The notes under the pieces: generated by a model
What the model saw: the letters and a program-made list of their open reading frames with translations, nothing else
What the model was told of the DNA's origin: nothing
Databases searched by the model: none
Made by a program: the position numbers and the translations under genes
Shown here: in pieces, positions 1-11,128 of the stretch
Layout of the letters: the number at the start of each line of letters is the position of its first letter
Position numbering within the stretch: the stretch's first letter is position 1
Source: Porticoccaceae bacterium
GTDB taxonomy: Bacteria > Pseudomonadota > Gammaproteobacteria > Pseudomonadales > Porticoccaceae
Reading direction: 5' to 3'
Length of the DNA stretch: 64,000 nucleotides
Assembly: GCA_029242085.1 (NCBI GenBank)
Contig: JAQWUP010000061.1
Coordinates: forward strand, 1-64,000

Positions 1-931
1 CTTTATCCAACACATCGGGACGGTTAGTTGCAGCAATAACAATAACGCCTTCGGTGCCCTCAAAGCCGTCCATTTCAACCAACAACTGGTTCAGCGTCTG
101 CTCGCGCTCGTCATTTCCGCCGCCGTAGCCACCACCGCGATGGCGTCCCACCGCGTCAATTTCATCGATAAAGATTATGCAGGGAGCCTGTTTTTTAGCC
201 TGCTCGAACATGTCGCGCACACGGGACGCGCCCACCCCCACAAACATTTCAACAAAGTCAGAGCCCGAAATAGAGAAAAATGGGACCTTGGCCTCACCGG
301 CAATAGCCTTGGCCAGCAATGTTTTACCCGTACCCGGGGGGCCTACCATTAATACACCCTTGGGAATGCGACCACCGAGCCGCTGAAATTTGCTAGGCTC
401 GCTGAGAAACTCTACCAGCTCGGCCACGTCTTCTTTGGCTTCATCTACACCGGCCACATCGGCGAAAGTCGTTTTAATTTGATCACCGGTCAGCAGTTTC
501 GCCTTGCTCTTTCCAAAGCTCATGGGGCCGCCTTTGCCTCCACCACCGCCCTGCATCTGACGCATAAAGAACACAAAGATCGCCAGAATCAGCAGGATTG
601 GGAACGCAGCTACTAGCAACTGGGATAGCAGACTTGGAGTTTCTGGCTCCTTACCAATAACTTTAACATTATTATTGATCAGATCATCCATTAGGCCGGG
701 GTCCTGCACATTGGGTCGCACCGTTCTAAACGAAGTGCCGTCCCGTCTCTCACCTGAGATAATAAGACCATCAATGGAGACGCTGGTAACACGCTCGTTT
801 TGCACGTCCATTATAAATTCAGAATAATCGACGCTCTTGTCTTCAGGCGGCGGCGCAAAGCTATTAAAAACCGACATCAGGATCGCGGCCAGAATTAGCC
901 ATACAATCAAATTTTTTGCCAAATCGTTCAA
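1..931 (-). CDS. ftsH: FtsH, membrane AAA+ zinc metalloprotease (5' part, cut by window edge)
   Basis: ATP-dependent inner-membrane protease that degrades misfolded membrane proteins and regulatory substrates; in enterobacteria it controls LPS synthesis through LpxC. About 310 N-terminal residues are present: a first membrane segment ([15 protein letters not shown]), a periplasmic stretch, a second membrane segment before a glycine-rich linker ([10 protein letters not shown]), then the AAA module with Walker A GPPGTGKT, pore motif FVGVGAS and Walker [15 protein letters not shown]. The arginine-finger region and the HEXXH zinc protease domain lie beyond position 1. The start is a TTG at 931-929 (TTG AAC GAT TTG GCA), 9-10 nt after AGAGGA. 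It follows rlmE by 12 nt, as in the E. coli rlmE-ftsH operon. Confidence 0.97.
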   Translation of the reverse strand, partial: MNDLAKNLIVWLILAAILMSVFNSFAPPPEDKSVDYSEFIMDVQNERVTSVSIDGLIISGERRDGTSFRTVRPNVQDPGLMDDLINNNVKVIGKEPETPSLLSQLLVAAFPILLILAIFVFFMRQMQGGGGGKGGPMSFGKSKAKLLTGDQIKTTFADVAGVDEAKEDVAELVEFLSEPSKFQRLGGRIPKGVLMVGPPGTGKTLLAKAIAGEAKVPFFSISGSDFVEMFVGVGASRVRDMFEQAKKQAPCIIFIDEIDAVGRHRGGGYGGGNDEREQTLNQLLVEMDGFEGTEGVIVIAATNRPDVLDK

Positions 932-943
932 AGTTTTGTCCTC

Positions 944-1564
944 TTAATTGGCCTTTAGGCCCTTGGCTACCAGATACACTTCCCGAGACTTAGCTCTGGA
1001 AGCATCTGGTTTCTTCATACTGACACTATTAAACAACGTTCTGACATGACGCACAAACTCGTCAAAACCTTCTCCCTGAAACAACTTAGCGATAAACACC
1101 CCTTCGGGCTTCACCACCTGACAGGCTAGATCGATGCCTAATTCTGCCAGATACATCATGGCGGGCTGATCTACTGCCTTCGCTCCTGTTAAGTTGGGGG
1201 CCATATCTGAAATTACAAGGTCTACGGGACGATTCCCGATAAGTTCGACCAATTGTTCAAAAATAGCCTGTTCAGTAAAGTCACCTTGAATGAAATCTAC
1301 TCCGGCAATCTGGTCCATCGGCAGTATGTCGAGCGCGTGGACTCTACCCTCATGGCCGACCATTCTCGCCGCGACTTGCGACCAACCCCCTGGAGCTGAA
1401 CCTAAATCTACGACCGTCATGCCCTGGCGGATCATGCGCTCTTTTTCAATAATTTCGAGGAGTTTATAACTGGCACGAGAACGATAACCGTCCTTTTGTG
1501 ACTGTTTGACGTAGGGATCATTGAGATGCTGTTTGATCCAATCACGATTTTTAGATTTCGCCAT
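944..1564 (-). CDS. rlmE: 23S rRNA U2552 2'-O-ribose methyltransferase
   Basis: RlmE (FtsJ/RrmJ) methylates U2552 in the A loop of 23S rRNA late in 50S assembly. The 206 residues match the family length. The SAM-binding motif [12 protein letters not shown] sits at residues 52-63. The K-D-K-E catalytic tetrad is readable as K34 (ASYKLLE), D120 (VISDMAPN), K160 (FIAKLFQG) and E195 (KSREVYLVA). It is the first gene of an operon with ftsH, divergent from yhbY across 49 nt, which is the conserved gammaproteobacterial layout. Confidence 0.97.
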   Translation of the reverse strand: MAKSKNRDWIKQHLNDPYVKQSQKDGYRSRASYKLLEIIEKERMIRQGMTVVDLGSAPGGWSQVAARMVGHEGRVHALDILPMDQIAGVDFIQGDFTEQAIFEQLVELIGNRPVDLVISDMAPNLTGAKAVDQPAMMYLAELGIDLACQVVKPEGVFIAKLFQGEGFDEFVRHVRTLFNSVSMKKPDASRAKSREVYLVAKGLKAN

Positions 1565-1613
1565 GAGAATGTTTTCGTTAGAATGGCCAGCTTACACTTA
1601 AGAGCTGGGCATT

Positions 1614-1919
1614 ATGACAACTTCTAACGAAGATAAAAAACATTTACGTCGATTGGGTCATAATCTCAAACCCGTAGTGACTATTGCCGGCAAAGGCTTA
1701 ACTGAAACCGTAACGGCTGAGGTCGAGCGCGCGCTAACTGATCATGAGTTGATCAAAGTTAAGCTGGCCGTTGGTGATCGCGATGCCAAAAAGGCCGTTA
1801 TCGAGGGCATATGCGGCAACCATAACGCAGAGATTGTGCAGTCCATCGGCCATGTTGTGTTGCTGTTTCGCAAGGCTAAAAAGCCCAACCCCAAACTATC
1901 CAATTTATTGCGCCAGTGA
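1614..1919 (+). CDS. yhbY: YhbY, CRM-domain ribosome-assembly RNA-binding protein
   Basis: A small single-domain CRM protein that associates with pre-50S particles. At 101 residues it has the family length. It shows the opening LRRLGHNLKPVVTIAGKGLTE and the later GNHNAEIVQSIGHVVLLFRKA, corresponding to the G-x-x-G-containing RNA-binding fold. It is divergent from rlmE-ftsH, as in E. coli, so the shared 49-nt gap must hold both promoters. The downstream protease gene is on the same strand and may be cotranscribed. Confidence 0.93.
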   Translation: MTTSNEDKKHLRRLGHNLKPVVTIAGKGLTETVTAEVERALTDHELIKVKLAVGDRDAKKAVIEGICGNHNAEIVQSIGHVVLLFRKAKKPNPKLSNLLRQ

Positions 1920-2000
1920 CATTTATGACTGTTGCCACAACAACTGAGCGGCTGGGTTGTAAGTTGTGCCATAATCTGCCCAGTGCAATGGGAAACTGGC

Positions 2001-3152
2001 GTGATAAATAACCAACAGATTCGCAGTATTATTTCATTTATGGGCAAGCCGATTTTAATCGGCCTGTTTGTAGCTGTCGTGTTGATGCTGATTTTTCCTG
2101 AATTTCGCAATCAGCCCAATAGTCTGTCTAAAAGCGAAACACTCGATTTGCGCGACAGCAACGTGGCCCCTGGCTGGGCTGGGCCAGTATCTTATTCTGC
2201 TGCAGTCAGTCGTGCGGCACCCTCAGTGGTAAATATCTACACCCGTACTGTGACTAAAACTACAAAACGGCCTCTGTTAAATGATCCATTTGTTGGACGC
2301 CTGTACAACCGTCAGCAACAGCGAATTGAACCCTCCTTGGGTTCTGGCGTTATTATGCAAGCCGATGGTTTTATTATGACCAACCATCATGTTGTCGATG
2401 GCGCCGATCAAATTTTAGTTCTGCTTTATGATGGTCGCACCGCAGCGGCTGCGGTGGTTGGCACTGATCCTGAAACTGACCTAGCTGTACTAAAAATCAA
2501 CGCTAGCGATCTACAGCCTATTTCGATTGGCGAACCAGCTCAGGCGCGCATTGGCGATGTGGTACTAGCTATTGGCAACCCCTTTGGGGTCGGCCAAACT
2601 GTTACCCAGGGCATTGTTAGCGCCACTCAGCGCAATGGTATTGGCCTGAATACCTTTGAGAACTTTATCCAGACCGATGCTGATATTAATCCCGGCAACT
2701 CCGGCGGTGCTCTGGTCGATGCCTATGGCAACCTTCTAGCCATTAATACCGCCAGCCTCAATCAGTCAGGTTCTGCAGGCATAGGCTTCGCTATTCCCGC
2801 AGACTCTGCAGAGAAGGTGCTCAAAGACATTATTCAATATGGCCGTGTTATTCGAGGCTGGCTGGGAATGGAAGCATTTCCCCTCACCCCGCGGCTATCC
2901 GAGCAACTCAACATTGCGGTTAATAATGGTTTATTGGTTAGCGCCGTTGCACAGGGCGGGCCGTCTCATAAAGTCGGCATTCAGGCTCGCGATATTGTTA
3001 TCAGGATCAATGACTCGCCTGTGACTGATAGGCAAACTAGCGTCAGTCAAATTGCCGATGTCATGCCAGGCAAGACCATTAATTTAAAGATACTGCGCCA
3101 GGGGAAAACCTTTGATGTCACCGCTGTTGCCGGCATTAGACCGCCGCGTTAA
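2001..3152 (+). CDS. algW: AlgW/DegS-type periplasmic site-1 serine protease
   Basis: Membrane-anchored HtrA-family protease that senses misfolded outer-membrane proteins and starts cleavage of the anti-sigma factor RseA/MucA, releasing sigma-E/AlgU. It has one N-terminal membrane anchor ([19 protein letters not shown]), a trypsin-like domain and one C-terminal PDZ domain. The triad is visible as H in TNHHVVDG, D in PETDLAVLK and S in NPGNSGGAL. The PDZ region starts near GWLGMEA. A longer open frame begins at a TTG at 1932, but GTG 2001 (GGGA upstream) or ATG 2040 gives an anchor placed as in Pseudomonas AlgW. Its stop overlaps the convergent hisC stop by 4 nt. Confidence 0.92.
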   Translation: MINNQQIRSIISFMGKPILIGLFVAVVLMLIFPEFRNQPNSLSKSETLDLRDSNVAPGWAGPVSYSAAVSRAAPSVVNIYTRTVTKTTKRPLLNDPFVGRLYNRQQQRIEPSLGSGVIMQADGFIMTNHHVVDGADQILVLLYDGRTAAAAVVGTDPETDLAVLKINASDLQPISIGEPAQARIGDVVLAIGNPFGVGQTVTQGIVSATQRNGIGLNTFENFIQTDADINPGNSGGALVDAYGNLLAINTASLNQSGSAGIGFAIPADSAEKVLKDIIQYGRVIRGWLGMEAFPLTPRLSEQLNIAVNNGLLVSAVAQGGPSHKVGIQARDIVIRINDSPVTDRQTSVSQIADVMPGKTINLKILRQGKTFDVTAVAGIRPPR

Positions 3153-4210
3153 GCGCCGAGAATGACCGCCAGGGAATCAAGTAAGAGTGCATTGTGCTGC
3201 TCAGTACCAATAGTAATTCGCAAAAACTCGTCAATACGTGGCTTTTTAAAGTGACGCACAATCAAGCCCTGTTCACGAAGTGCCAGAGACAGCTCCTCGG
3301 CCGGCCTGTCACTGTGACGGGCAAATACAAAATTGGCTGCTGAGGGCATTACTTCGAACCCTAGCTTTTGCAGCTGCTCAGAAACATGCTCACGACTGCT
3401 GATAATACGCTGGCAGGTCTGTGAGAAGTAGTCGTAATCTTGAAATGAAGCTATGGCCGCCGCAATCTGTAGCTGACCCAAAGGAAACGGATTAAAACTG
3501 TTTTTAATCCGCTCAAGCCCCTCTATCAACTCCGCAGAACCCATACCATAACCAATACGCATGCCGGCCAAAGAGCGAGACTTAGATAGGGTGTGAACGA
3601 CTAATAAATTGGCATATTTATCAATCAGGGATACGGCACTAGCACCGCCAAAGTCGATGTAGGCCTCATCAACCACTACCACAGAATCCGGATTTGACTG
3701 CAGCAACTGCTCAATCGCCTCCAAACCTAGTAGTCGGCCGGTCGGTGCATTGGGATTGGGGAAGATAATTCCGCCATTAGCACGATTATAATCGTCCAGA
3801 TTAATTGAAAAGTCATCGGCGAGGGGTATCTGCTCGCTATCAATGCCGTACAGCTGACAAAATACTGGATAAAAACTATAACTAATATCTGGGAACAGCA
3901 ATGGCTTCGACTGCTTTAACAAGCCATTAAAAGCATGGGCCAATACTTCATCTGAACCATTACCGACAAAAACTTGCCCCTTCTTCAGGCCATAATAATC
4001 GGCAATAGTCTGCTTGAGGTCATCAGCATTCATTGGCGGATAGAGCCGCAAATCATCGTTCGATTGCTGCACCATAGCAGCCAAGGCCTTTGGTGAAGGT
4101 CCGTATGGATTTTCGTTGGCATTTAGTTTGGTGATATTGGTTATACCTGGCTGCTCTCCCGGAACATAGGGTTCAAGCTGGCTAACAAAATCACTCCAAT
4201 ACTTACTCAT
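3149..4210 (-). CDS. hisC: Histidinol-phosphate aminotransferase
   Basis: PLP enzyme that transaminates imidazole-acetol phosphate to histidinol phosphate. It is a fold-type I aminotransferase of about 353 residues. The PLP Schiff-base lysine is in [15 protein letters not shown] (about residue 210), with the NPNAPTG and VVDEAYIDF motifs before it. ATG 4210 is taken as start because GAGAG lies 7 nt upstream; a TTG two codons earlier is less likely. It is the last gene of a minus-strand run murA-hisG-hisD-hisC, the order seen in Pseudomonas. Confidence 0.95.
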   Translation of the reverse strand: MSKYWSDFVSQLEPYVPGEQPGITNITKLNANENPYGPSPKALAAMVQQSNDDLRLYPPMNADDLKQTIADYYGLKKGQVFVGNGSDEVLAHAFNGLLKQSKPLLFPDISYSFYPVFCQLYGIDSEQIPLADDFSINLDDYNRANGGIIFPNPNAPTGRLLGLEAIEQLLQSNPDSVVVVDEAYIDFGGASAVSLIDKYANLLVVHTLSKSRSLAGMRIGYGMGSAELIEGLERIKNSFNPFPLGQLQIAAAIASFQDYDYFSQTCQRIISSREHVSEQLQKLGFEVMPSAANFVFARHSDRPAEELSLALREQGLIVRHFKKPRIDEFLRITIGTEQHNALLLDSLAVILGA

Positions 4211-4266
4211 ATACAACTCTCTTTAGGCCAAGACAGTATTTTGAATCTTTTCCTTTAAGGATCCCT

Positions 4267-5577
4267 CTAGTCGGGACTCTTAATCCTATATTCGGCAGAA
4301 CGGGCATGGGCTGTGAGCGACTCACCACGGCCCAACACTGACGCGACCTTACCCAGGTCTGATGCTCCCTGCTCTGAGCAGTAGATCAAAGAGCTGCGCT
4401 TTTGAAAATCATAAACCCCAAGCGGCGAGGAAAAGCGCGAGGTTGCCGAAGTAGGCAACACATGATTTGGACCCGCACAATAGTCCCCGAGCGCCTCTGC
4501 GGTATGACGACCCATAAAAATAGCACCGGCATGGTGAATTTTAGGTAGCCAGACCTCCGGCTCTTCTACGGAAAGCTCTAGGTGTTCAGGTGCAATGCGA
4601 TTACAAAGGCTAATTGCCTCTTCAGCATCAGCAACCTGAATAAGTGCTCCGCGGTTAGCGAGTGACTGAGCAATAATTTCGCGGCGCTCCATCTGGGGTA
4701 GCAGGCGCTCTATGCTCTGCTGTACCTCGTCAATATACGCGGCGCTCCAGGCGATTAAAATCGACTGAGCATCTTCATCGTGCTCGGCCTGAGAAAATAA
4801 ATCCATGGCTATCCAATCTGGATCAGTTTTACCATCACAAACCACGAGTATTTCACTGGGTCCGGCCACCATATCTAAGCCCACCGAACCAAACACCATA
4901 CGCTTGGCAGTGGCCACATAGATATTGCCCGGGCCTACAATTTTATCGACACGAGGCACACTTTCGGTGCCATAGGCTAGGGCAGCAATTGCCTGCGCAC
5001 CACCTAAGGTAAACACTCGATCAACTCCAGCAATTGCAGCAGCAGCCAGTACAATAGGATTGAGCTCATTGTCTGGCGCCGGCACCACCATAATCACTTC
5101 CTCGACACCAGCGACCCGCGCGGGAATACAGTTCATTAGCACTGATGAGGGATAGCTCGCTTTGCCGCCGGGCACATAGATGCCCACTCGCTTCAGGGGT
5201 GTAACCTGTTGACCTAAAACAGTGCCATCCGCCTCAGTGTACTGCCAGGACTCCTGCACCTGATGACTGTGATACTCCCGAATTCTGTTAGCTGCAGTTT
5301 GTAGGGCTTCACGAGTTATCACATCCAGGGACTGCAATGCTTCCTGCAGATGCTCTGGGCCTAAACAAAATGCTTCAAAGTTTGTGCAGTCACGCCGATC
5401 GAAGCGATTGCTGTATGCAATTAACGCGCTATCGCCTTGGACTCGAACCTGCTGTAAAATCTCTGCCACAGCCTGTTCAACGTCATTATTAGAAACCCCT
5501 TCCCAGGCAATCAGGTTTTCTAATGTCGCATCAAAGCCCGCATCGCCTGAATTTAGCTTGGTAATTGAGACGGCCAT
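4267..5577 (-). CDS. hisD: Histidinol dehydrogenase
   Basis: Zinc enzyme that oxidises L-histidinol to L-histidine in two NAD-dependent steps, the last of the pathway. Its 436 residues fit the family. Recognisable blocks are [50 protein letters not shown] and [13 protein letters not shown], the last holding zinc-ligand residues. Its ATG overlaps the hisG stop by one base (TAATG), so the two are translationally coupled. Confidence 0.97.
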   Translation of the reverse strand: MAVSITKLNSGDAGFDATLENLIAWEGVSNNDVEQAVAEILQQVRVQGDSALIAYSNRFDRRDCTNFEAFCLGPEHLQEALQSLDVITREALQTAANRIREYHSHQVQESWQYTEADGTVLGQQVTPLKRVGIYVPGGKASYPSSVLMNCIPARVAGVEEVIMVVPAPDNELNPIVLAAAAIAGVDRVFTLGGAQAIAALAYGTESVPRVDKIVGPGNIYVATAKRMVFGSVGLDMVAGPSEILVVCDGKTDPDWIAMDLFSQAEHDEDAQSILIAWSAAYIDEVQQSIERLLPQMERREIIAQSLANRGALIQVADAEEAISLCNRIAPEHLELSVEEPEVWLPKIHHAGAIFMGRHTAEALGDYCAGPNHVLPTSATSRFSSPLGVYDFQKRSSLIYCSEQGASDLGKVASVLGRGESLTAHARSAEYRIKSPD

Positions 5578-6209
5578 TAGGGTTTTAACACCGCGTTTTG
5601 AAATGCATCTACTATTGCCTGGATTTCAGTGTGCTTAGTTTTCATTGCCGCCTTATTGACTATCAGCCTTGAACTAATATCGGCAATCTCGCCACAGGGT
5701 ACAAGGCCATTGGCTTTTAAGGTATTACCTGTATCGACAATATCGACAATTTCGTGAGCAAGATCAAGAATCGGAGCTAGCTCCATAGCGCCATAGAGCT
5801 TGATAAGATCAGCCTGACGACCCTGCTCTGCATAATACTGCCGAGCTACGTTAATGTATTTAGTGGCGACACGCAGGCGCCCTGTCTGAACTGGGGCTCC
5901 AACGGGTACCGCCGTCATTAATTTACAACGAGCTATACCCAAATCAAGAGGCTCATAATAACCATCGCCCTGATGCTCCAATAAAACATCTTTGCCTGCT
6001 ATACCTATATCTGCCGCACCAAACTGAAGATAGGTCGGCACATCCGAACCGCGCAAGATTATCAGTCGCACACTATCTCGGTTAGTCTGGAAAACCAGCT
6101 TGCGGCTGGAAAAAATATCCTCAGCCGGCACTATGCCCACCGCTTCTAATAGCGGCAGGGTTTCCTTCAGTATGCGGCCCTTGGTTAGGGCTATGGTAAT
6201 CTGTGTCAT
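5577..6209 (-). CDS. hisG: ATP phosphoribosyltransferase, short catalytic form
   Basis: Catalyses the first and rate-limiting step of histidine synthesis, ATP + PRPP to phosphoribosyl-ATP. From the ATG at 6209 ([16 protein letters not shown]) it is 210 residues, the short HisG-S form, which lacks the C-terminal regulatory domain of E. coli HisG and in known cases needs HisZ as partner. The PRPP-binding segment is [14 protein letters not shown]. The open frame extends 24 codons upstream into murA, but family length argues for 6209 or the adjacent ATG at 6212. No hisZ is in this window. It lies 4 nt after murA. Confidence 0.94.
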   Translation of the reverse strand: MTQITIALTKGRILKETLPLLEAVGIVPAEDIFSSRKLVFQTNRDSVRLIILRGSDVPTYLQFGAADIGIAGKDVLLEHQGDGYYEPLDLGIARCKLMTAVPVGAPVQTGRLRVATKYINVARQYYAEQGRQADLIKLYGAMELAPILDLAHEIVDIVDTGNTLKANGLVPCGEIADISSRLIVNKAAMKTKHTEIQAIVDAFQNAVLKP

Positions 6210-6213
6210 CATT

Positions 6214-7485
<1,272 letters not shown>

Positions 7486-7499
7486 TCAGAAAAGGAAAA

Positions 7500-7739
7500 T
7501 TAGGTGCGATTTTCCCACTCAGTTTGAGTGAAGGTTTTCATATTAACGGCGTGAATTACACCGGAGGAAATTTTTTCGTTGAGGGCGCCATAAATTATCT
7601 GCTGCCGCTGAACTGGACGTTTGCCTTCAAACATGTGGCCAACGGCAACAATATTGAAGTGACCACCATCGGTAGCCACTTGAAACTGACAATCTGGGAA
7701 CGCTCCCTCAAGCAGCGCCTGTACTTCTTCTGGACTCAT
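7500..7739 (-). CDS. ibaG: IbaG/YrbA, BolA-family protein
   Basis: A 79-residue BolA-like protein. BolA proteins pair with monothiol glutaredoxins around [2Fe-2S] clusters, and IbaG is linked to acid stress and envelope homeostasis. It shows the BolA helix-turn elements DGGHFNIVAVGHMFEGKRPVQRQQ, including the conserved histidine, and HAVNMKTFTQTEW at the end. It sits between mlaC and murA, its classical position in the mla-ibaG-murA cluster. Confidence 0.92.
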   Translation of the reverse strand: MSPEEVQALLEGAFPDCQFQVATDGGHFNIVAVGHMFEGKRPVQRQQIIYGALNEKISSGVIHAVNMKTFTQTEWENRT

Positions 7740-7757
7740 TTAATACACTCTTTTTAA

Positions 7758-8396
7758 TTAGGTTGATTCTGAGGACCATCCGGCGATGACTGCATCAATA
7801 TCCCCGCCCGCTCTCTGAGCTGACTGAACGAATTGGCTACGAAAAGTCTTGCCTAGACTAATGCCGTTAATTGTCATATTTATGACCATCCACTCACCGG
7901 TTTTTTTTCGCGCCATACTGTAGGCCAGAGGATATATACCATCGTCACCACGAATTTCTTGCCTGACGGTCACGCGGCGCTGGCTAGGCGTTAAAGCGTC
8001 ATGGGGTAACAAGATAATTTCCTGATCACTATAGCCGATCAACCCGCGGCCATAGGTCTCAATGAGACCTTCGCGAAATTTTTGTGCGAATCTTGCACGC
8101 TGCTCTGAACTGGCCTTTTTTGCATAGGGGCCCATGACAGATCTAGCGATAAATTTAAAATCTACGTTAGCCTCTAGCAACCCTCCAAGCGCCGCGAAGT
8201 ACTCTAGCTCATTAGCTGGGTATTGTTCAGCGTGATTACCAATAACATTTAGCAGCTCAACAGTAATTTTCTCAACCTGAGCATGGGGATCTGCCAGCGC
8301 CTTAAACTGATCATTCTGTGCGAGGGTCGGCGCTGCAAAAAATACTAGTGCTAGGGCCAAAATACTGCTGCGCAGTCCGCGTTTTTCTCTATCCAT
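7758..8396 (-). CDS. mlaC: MlaC, periplasmic phospholipid-binding protein
   Basis: Soluble carrier that shuttles phospholipid between the outer-membrane MlaA complex and the inner-membrane MlaFEDB transporter. From the ATG at 8396 it is 212 residues with a signal peptide (SSILALALVFFAAPTLA, cleavage likely after TLAQ), then the Tol_Tol/MlaC fold with NVDFKFIARSVMG and VINMTINGISLGKTFRSQF. A 42-codon upstream extension is open, but AGGA 9 nt before 8396 and the signal peptide fix the start. The usual mlaF, mlaE, mlaD before it and mlaB after it are absent: the next gene upstream is the divergent yrbG and only 18 nt separate it from ibaG. Confidence 0.9.
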   Translation of the reverse strand: MDREKRGLRSSILALALVFFAAPTLAQNDQFKALADPHAQVEKITVELLNVIGNHAEQYPANELEYFAALGGLLEANVDFKFIARSVMGPYAKKASSEQRARFAQKFREGLIETYGRGLIGYSDQEIILLPHDALTPSQRRVTVRQEIRGDDGIYPLAYSMARKKTGEWMVINMTINGISLGKTFRSQFVQSAQRAGGDIDAVIAGWSSEST

Positions 8397-8545
8397 AGCT
8401 TTCGTCCTAAGGTAAATCTTAATCTTTGACAACAGCGCAACAATCTCGTGCTTTACTACTGACATTCTAAGTAGAGCACTATACCATTCTCGGTTTATTG
8501 AATAAACGACCTTAGCAAACAAAGCCTACCGTCTCAGGAGACAAT

Positions 8546-9529
8546 ATGTCCGCAATGTACCTCCCTATTTTGGCCCTTTTAGCCGGTGTACTCGGCCTAC
8601 TTTGGGGTGCTGATCGTTTTGTCGAGGGCAGTGCAGGAGCGGCGCGCAACTTTGGCATATCTCCTATGATTATCGGCCTCACCGTGGTCTCTGTAGGCAC
8701 CTCAGCTCCAGAAGTGATTGTCTCTATTAATGCTGCACTTAAGGATGCAGGCCAACTTGCTGTAGGTAACGCTCTGGGCTCTAATCTAGCGAATATTGGT
8801 TTAGTGCTGGGAATAACCGCTTTGGTAGCACCGCTTCCGGTACAAAAGCATCTGTTGCGCGAGGAGGGACCCGTGCTTTTGCTGATTACCGCTTTAGCCG
8901 GATTATGCCTCTATGATGGCTGGCTACATCGAGGAGAGAGTATAGCCTTAGCTTTGCTGGTGATTCCTCTGTTAATGTTAGTAGTGAAATACAAAGGCAA
9001 TAACACTAACGTAGACGCGACTGGTGAGACCGAAGAAATTCCCAAATTCTCCATGGGCACAGCAATATGGTGGTTTTTGGCGGGTTTAGTAGTCTTGTTA
9101 GTCAGTGCAGAGATCACAGTGTGGGGCGCTAAATCGATTGCTCTCGAACTGGGGGTGAGCGAATTAATCGTCGGTTTGACCGTCGTTGCAATTGGCACGA
9201 GTCTGCCAGAATTAGCGGCCTCAGTAATGAGTGCGCTGCGCGGTCACCACGATATCGCAATTGGTAATATTTTCGGCTCCAACCTGTTCAACCTTATGCT
9301 GGTAATGGCCTCTGCCGGTGCTATTGCGCCAATGGCTCTGACGCCTGAGGTATTTACTCGAGATTTTGCAGTTATGGCGCTTATGACTATTATGATGGTG
9401 GCGATGATTGCATTGGCCCTGCGACAAGCGACAAAAAATAACGCCCCGGCGCGACTGACAAGATCCGTAGGCCTGATGTTTTTAGTAGCCTATGGCTTTT
9501 ATTACGTGCTGCTGTGGCCATCTGTATAA
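8546..9529 (+). CDS. yrbG: YrbG-type sodium/calcium exchanger (CaCA family)
   Basis: Inner-membrane cation antiporter with about ten membrane segments, 327 residues. The two inverted alpha-repeats that form the ion site are plain: VVSVGTSAPEVIVS with GNALGSNLANIGLVLG in the first half, and VVAIGTSLPELAASV with GNIFGSNLFNLMLVM in the second. The ATG follows GGAG by 6 nt. It heads the Kdo/LPS-export gene run as in E. coli, but 96 nt separate it from kdsD. Substrate (Ca2+ or another cation) is inferred from the family. Confidence 0.93.
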   Translation: MSAMYLPILALLAGVLGLLWGADRFVEGSAGAARNFGISPMIIGLTVVSVGTSAPEVIVSINAALKDAGQLAVGNALGSNLANIGLVLGITALVAPLPVQKHLLREEGPVLLLITALAGLCLYDGWLHRGESIALALLVIPLLMLVVKYKGNNTNVDATGETEEIPKFSMGTAIWWFLAGLVVLLVSAEITVWGAKSIALELGVSELIVGLTVVAIGTSLPELAASVMSALRGHHDIAIGNIFGSNLFNLMLVMASAGAIAPMALTPEVFTRDFAVMALMTIMMVAMIALALRQATKNNAPARLTRSVGLMFLVAYGFYYVLLWPSV

Positions 9530-9539
9530 AAATTTACCC

Positions 9540-9545
9540 TATAAT
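9540..9545 (+). promoter_or_regulatory. possible -10 element ahead of kdsD
   Basis: An exact TATAAT lies 81 nt before the kdsD start in the 96-nt gap after yrbG. No convincing -35 hexamer is seen at the right spacing, so this is only a candidate internal promoter. Confidence 0.25.
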
Positions 9546-9625
9546 GGCGAAATAACGAGCAGTAAGTGAAGCGGGAACGCATCGTAAAAATCTGCCTACT
9601 ATGACCAGAGCGCGACAAGCAAATT

Positions 9626-10597
9626 ATGGCAACAACAGATTTTATTACCTCAGGCCTAAGAACTGTAGAAATGGAAGCACGGGCCGTAAGCGCCATGCTT
9701 CCCGGTATCAATGGCGACTTTAGCCTTGCCTGTGAACTTATTCTGGCCTGTGAAGGGCGCGTTGTAGTCACAGGCATGGGTAAATCTGGCCATATTGGCA
9801 ACAAGATAGCCGCTACTTTAGCCAGTACCGGCACGCCAGCATTTTTTGTCCATCCGGGCGAGGCCAGCCATGGTGACCTAGGAATGATCACCAAAAATGA
9901 TGTGGTTATTGCCATTTCAAATTCTGGTAGCACTGCCGAGGTCATCACTATCTTACCGCTGATTAAGCGCCTAGGCATTCCCCTTATCAGCATGACCGGC
10001 GACCCTAAATCTGTGCTTTCACAAGCGGCCCACGCCAATCTAGACGTGAGTGTCAGTAGCGAAGCCTGCCCCTTAAATCTCGCGCCTACCACCAGCACTA
10101 CCGTGACCCTAGTTATGGGTGATGCCCTAGCCATAGCCCTGTTGGAATCCCGTGGCTTCAGCGCTGAGGATTTCGCGTTTTCCCATCCCGGTGGTGCCCT
10201 GGGCCGCAAGTTACTGCTCCGAGTGGAAGATATTATGCACAAAGATGGCGAGGTCCCCAGAGTGAAGGCCAGTCAACCCCTCCATGATGCTCTGCTGGAG
10301 ATGACCCAAAAAGGGTTTGGTATGACCACAGTTGTGGGTGCTGATGAAAAGCTTTTAGGTGTTTTCACTGACGGCGATCTGCGCCGTGTGATTGATCAGA
10401 AAATTGATATTACCAAGGCTACTATGGCTGATGTCATGTCCGCTAATCCGAAAACTATTAGCAGTGAAATACTTGCCGCCGAGGCGCTGAGCATTATGGA
10501 AGACGCAACGATCACTGCGCTTATTGTTGAGGACGGAAATCAGCACCCAGTAGGCGTACTCCATATGCACGATATTTTGCGCGCGGGAGTTGTGTAA
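9626..10597 (+). CDS. kdsD: Arabinose-5-phosphate isomerase
   Basis: Converts D-ribulose 5-phosphate to D-arabinose 5-phosphate, the first step of Kdo synthesis for lipopolysaccharide. The 323 residues hold an N-terminal SIS domain (VVTGMGKSGHIGNKIAATLASTGTPAFFVHPGEASHGDLGM; later ISNSGSTAEV) and two C-terminal CBS domains starting near VEDIMHKDGEVP and ADVMSANPKTI. It abuts kdsC with no gap. Confidence 0.97.
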   Translation: MATTDFITSGLRTVEMEARAVSAMLPGINGDFSLACELILACEGRVVVTGMGKSGHIGNKIAATLASTGTPAFFVHPGEASHGDLGMITKNDVVIAISNSGSTAEVITILPLIKRLGIPLISMTGDPKSVLSQAAHANLDVSVSSEACPLNLAPTTSTTVTLVMGDALAIALLESRGFSAEDFAFSHPGGALGRKLLLRVEDIMHKDGEVPRVKASQPLHDALLEMTQKGFGMTTVVGADEKLLGVFTDGDLRRVIDQKIDITKATMADVMSANPKTISSEILAAEALSIMEDATITALIVEDGNQHPVGVLHMHDILRAGVV

Positions 10598-11128
10598 ATG
10601 AATATTCCGTCAAAGATAACCACGGCCGCTAAAAGAATCAAATTGCTACTGCTAGATGTGGACGGCGTACTTACTGATGGTCGCCTTTACTATGGCAATA
10701 GCGGTGAAGAAATGAAAGCCTTTAATATCCAAGATGGCCTGGGTATTAAACTTCTGCAACAGGGCAATGTGCAGGTGGGCATTATTACTGGGCGTGTGTC
10801 TGCGCTGCTGCAGCGTCGTGCTGATGAACTGGGAATCAATCCAATAATTCAGGGCCGCGAGGATAAACTGACGGCATTGGATGAACTGCTAGAAACCATG
10901 GACATTGCTATGGATGAAATAGCCTTTATGGGTGATGATTTACCAGATTTAGCCGTTGTCCAGCGTGTGGGTCTGGGCATTACCCCAGCCAATGGTAGCA
11001 GCACATTAAAACAACAGGCTCAATGGCAAACAACCAACCGAGGCGGCCATGGCGCAGTGCGTGAAGTTGCCGAGATGATCCTTCGCGCTCAGGGGTCATT
11101 AGATAGTATTTTGGCAGCCTATCGATGA
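10598..11128 (+). CDS. kdsC: 3-deoxy-D-manno-octulosonate 8-phosphate phosphatase
   Basis: HAD-superfamily phosphatase that releases Kdo from Kdo-8-phosphate. At 176 residues it is the minimal, cap-less C0 type that acts as a tetramer. Motif I is LLLLDVDGVLTDGRLYY with D20 and D22, motif II IITGR and the last motif FMGDDLPDL. It begins one base after the kdsD stop and its last four bases overlap lptC (ATGA). Confidence 0.96.
   Translation: MNIPSKITTAAKRIKLLLLDVDGVLTDGRLYYGNSGEEMKAFNIQDGLGIKLLQQGNVQVGIITGRVSALLQRRADELGINPIIQGREDKLTALDELLETMDIAMDEIAFMGDDLPDLAVVQRVGLGITPANGSSTLKQQAQWQTTNRGGHGAVREVAEMILRAQGSLDSILAAYR

Noticed and set aside
8397-8522. N-terminal extension of MlaC
   Set aside because: The signal peptide and a good ribosome-binding site place the start at 8396.
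9502-10242. 246-codon open frame on the minus strand
   Set aside because: Entirely opposite yrbG end and kdsD, Ser/Arg-rich, no family resemblance; a shadow of kdsD coding.
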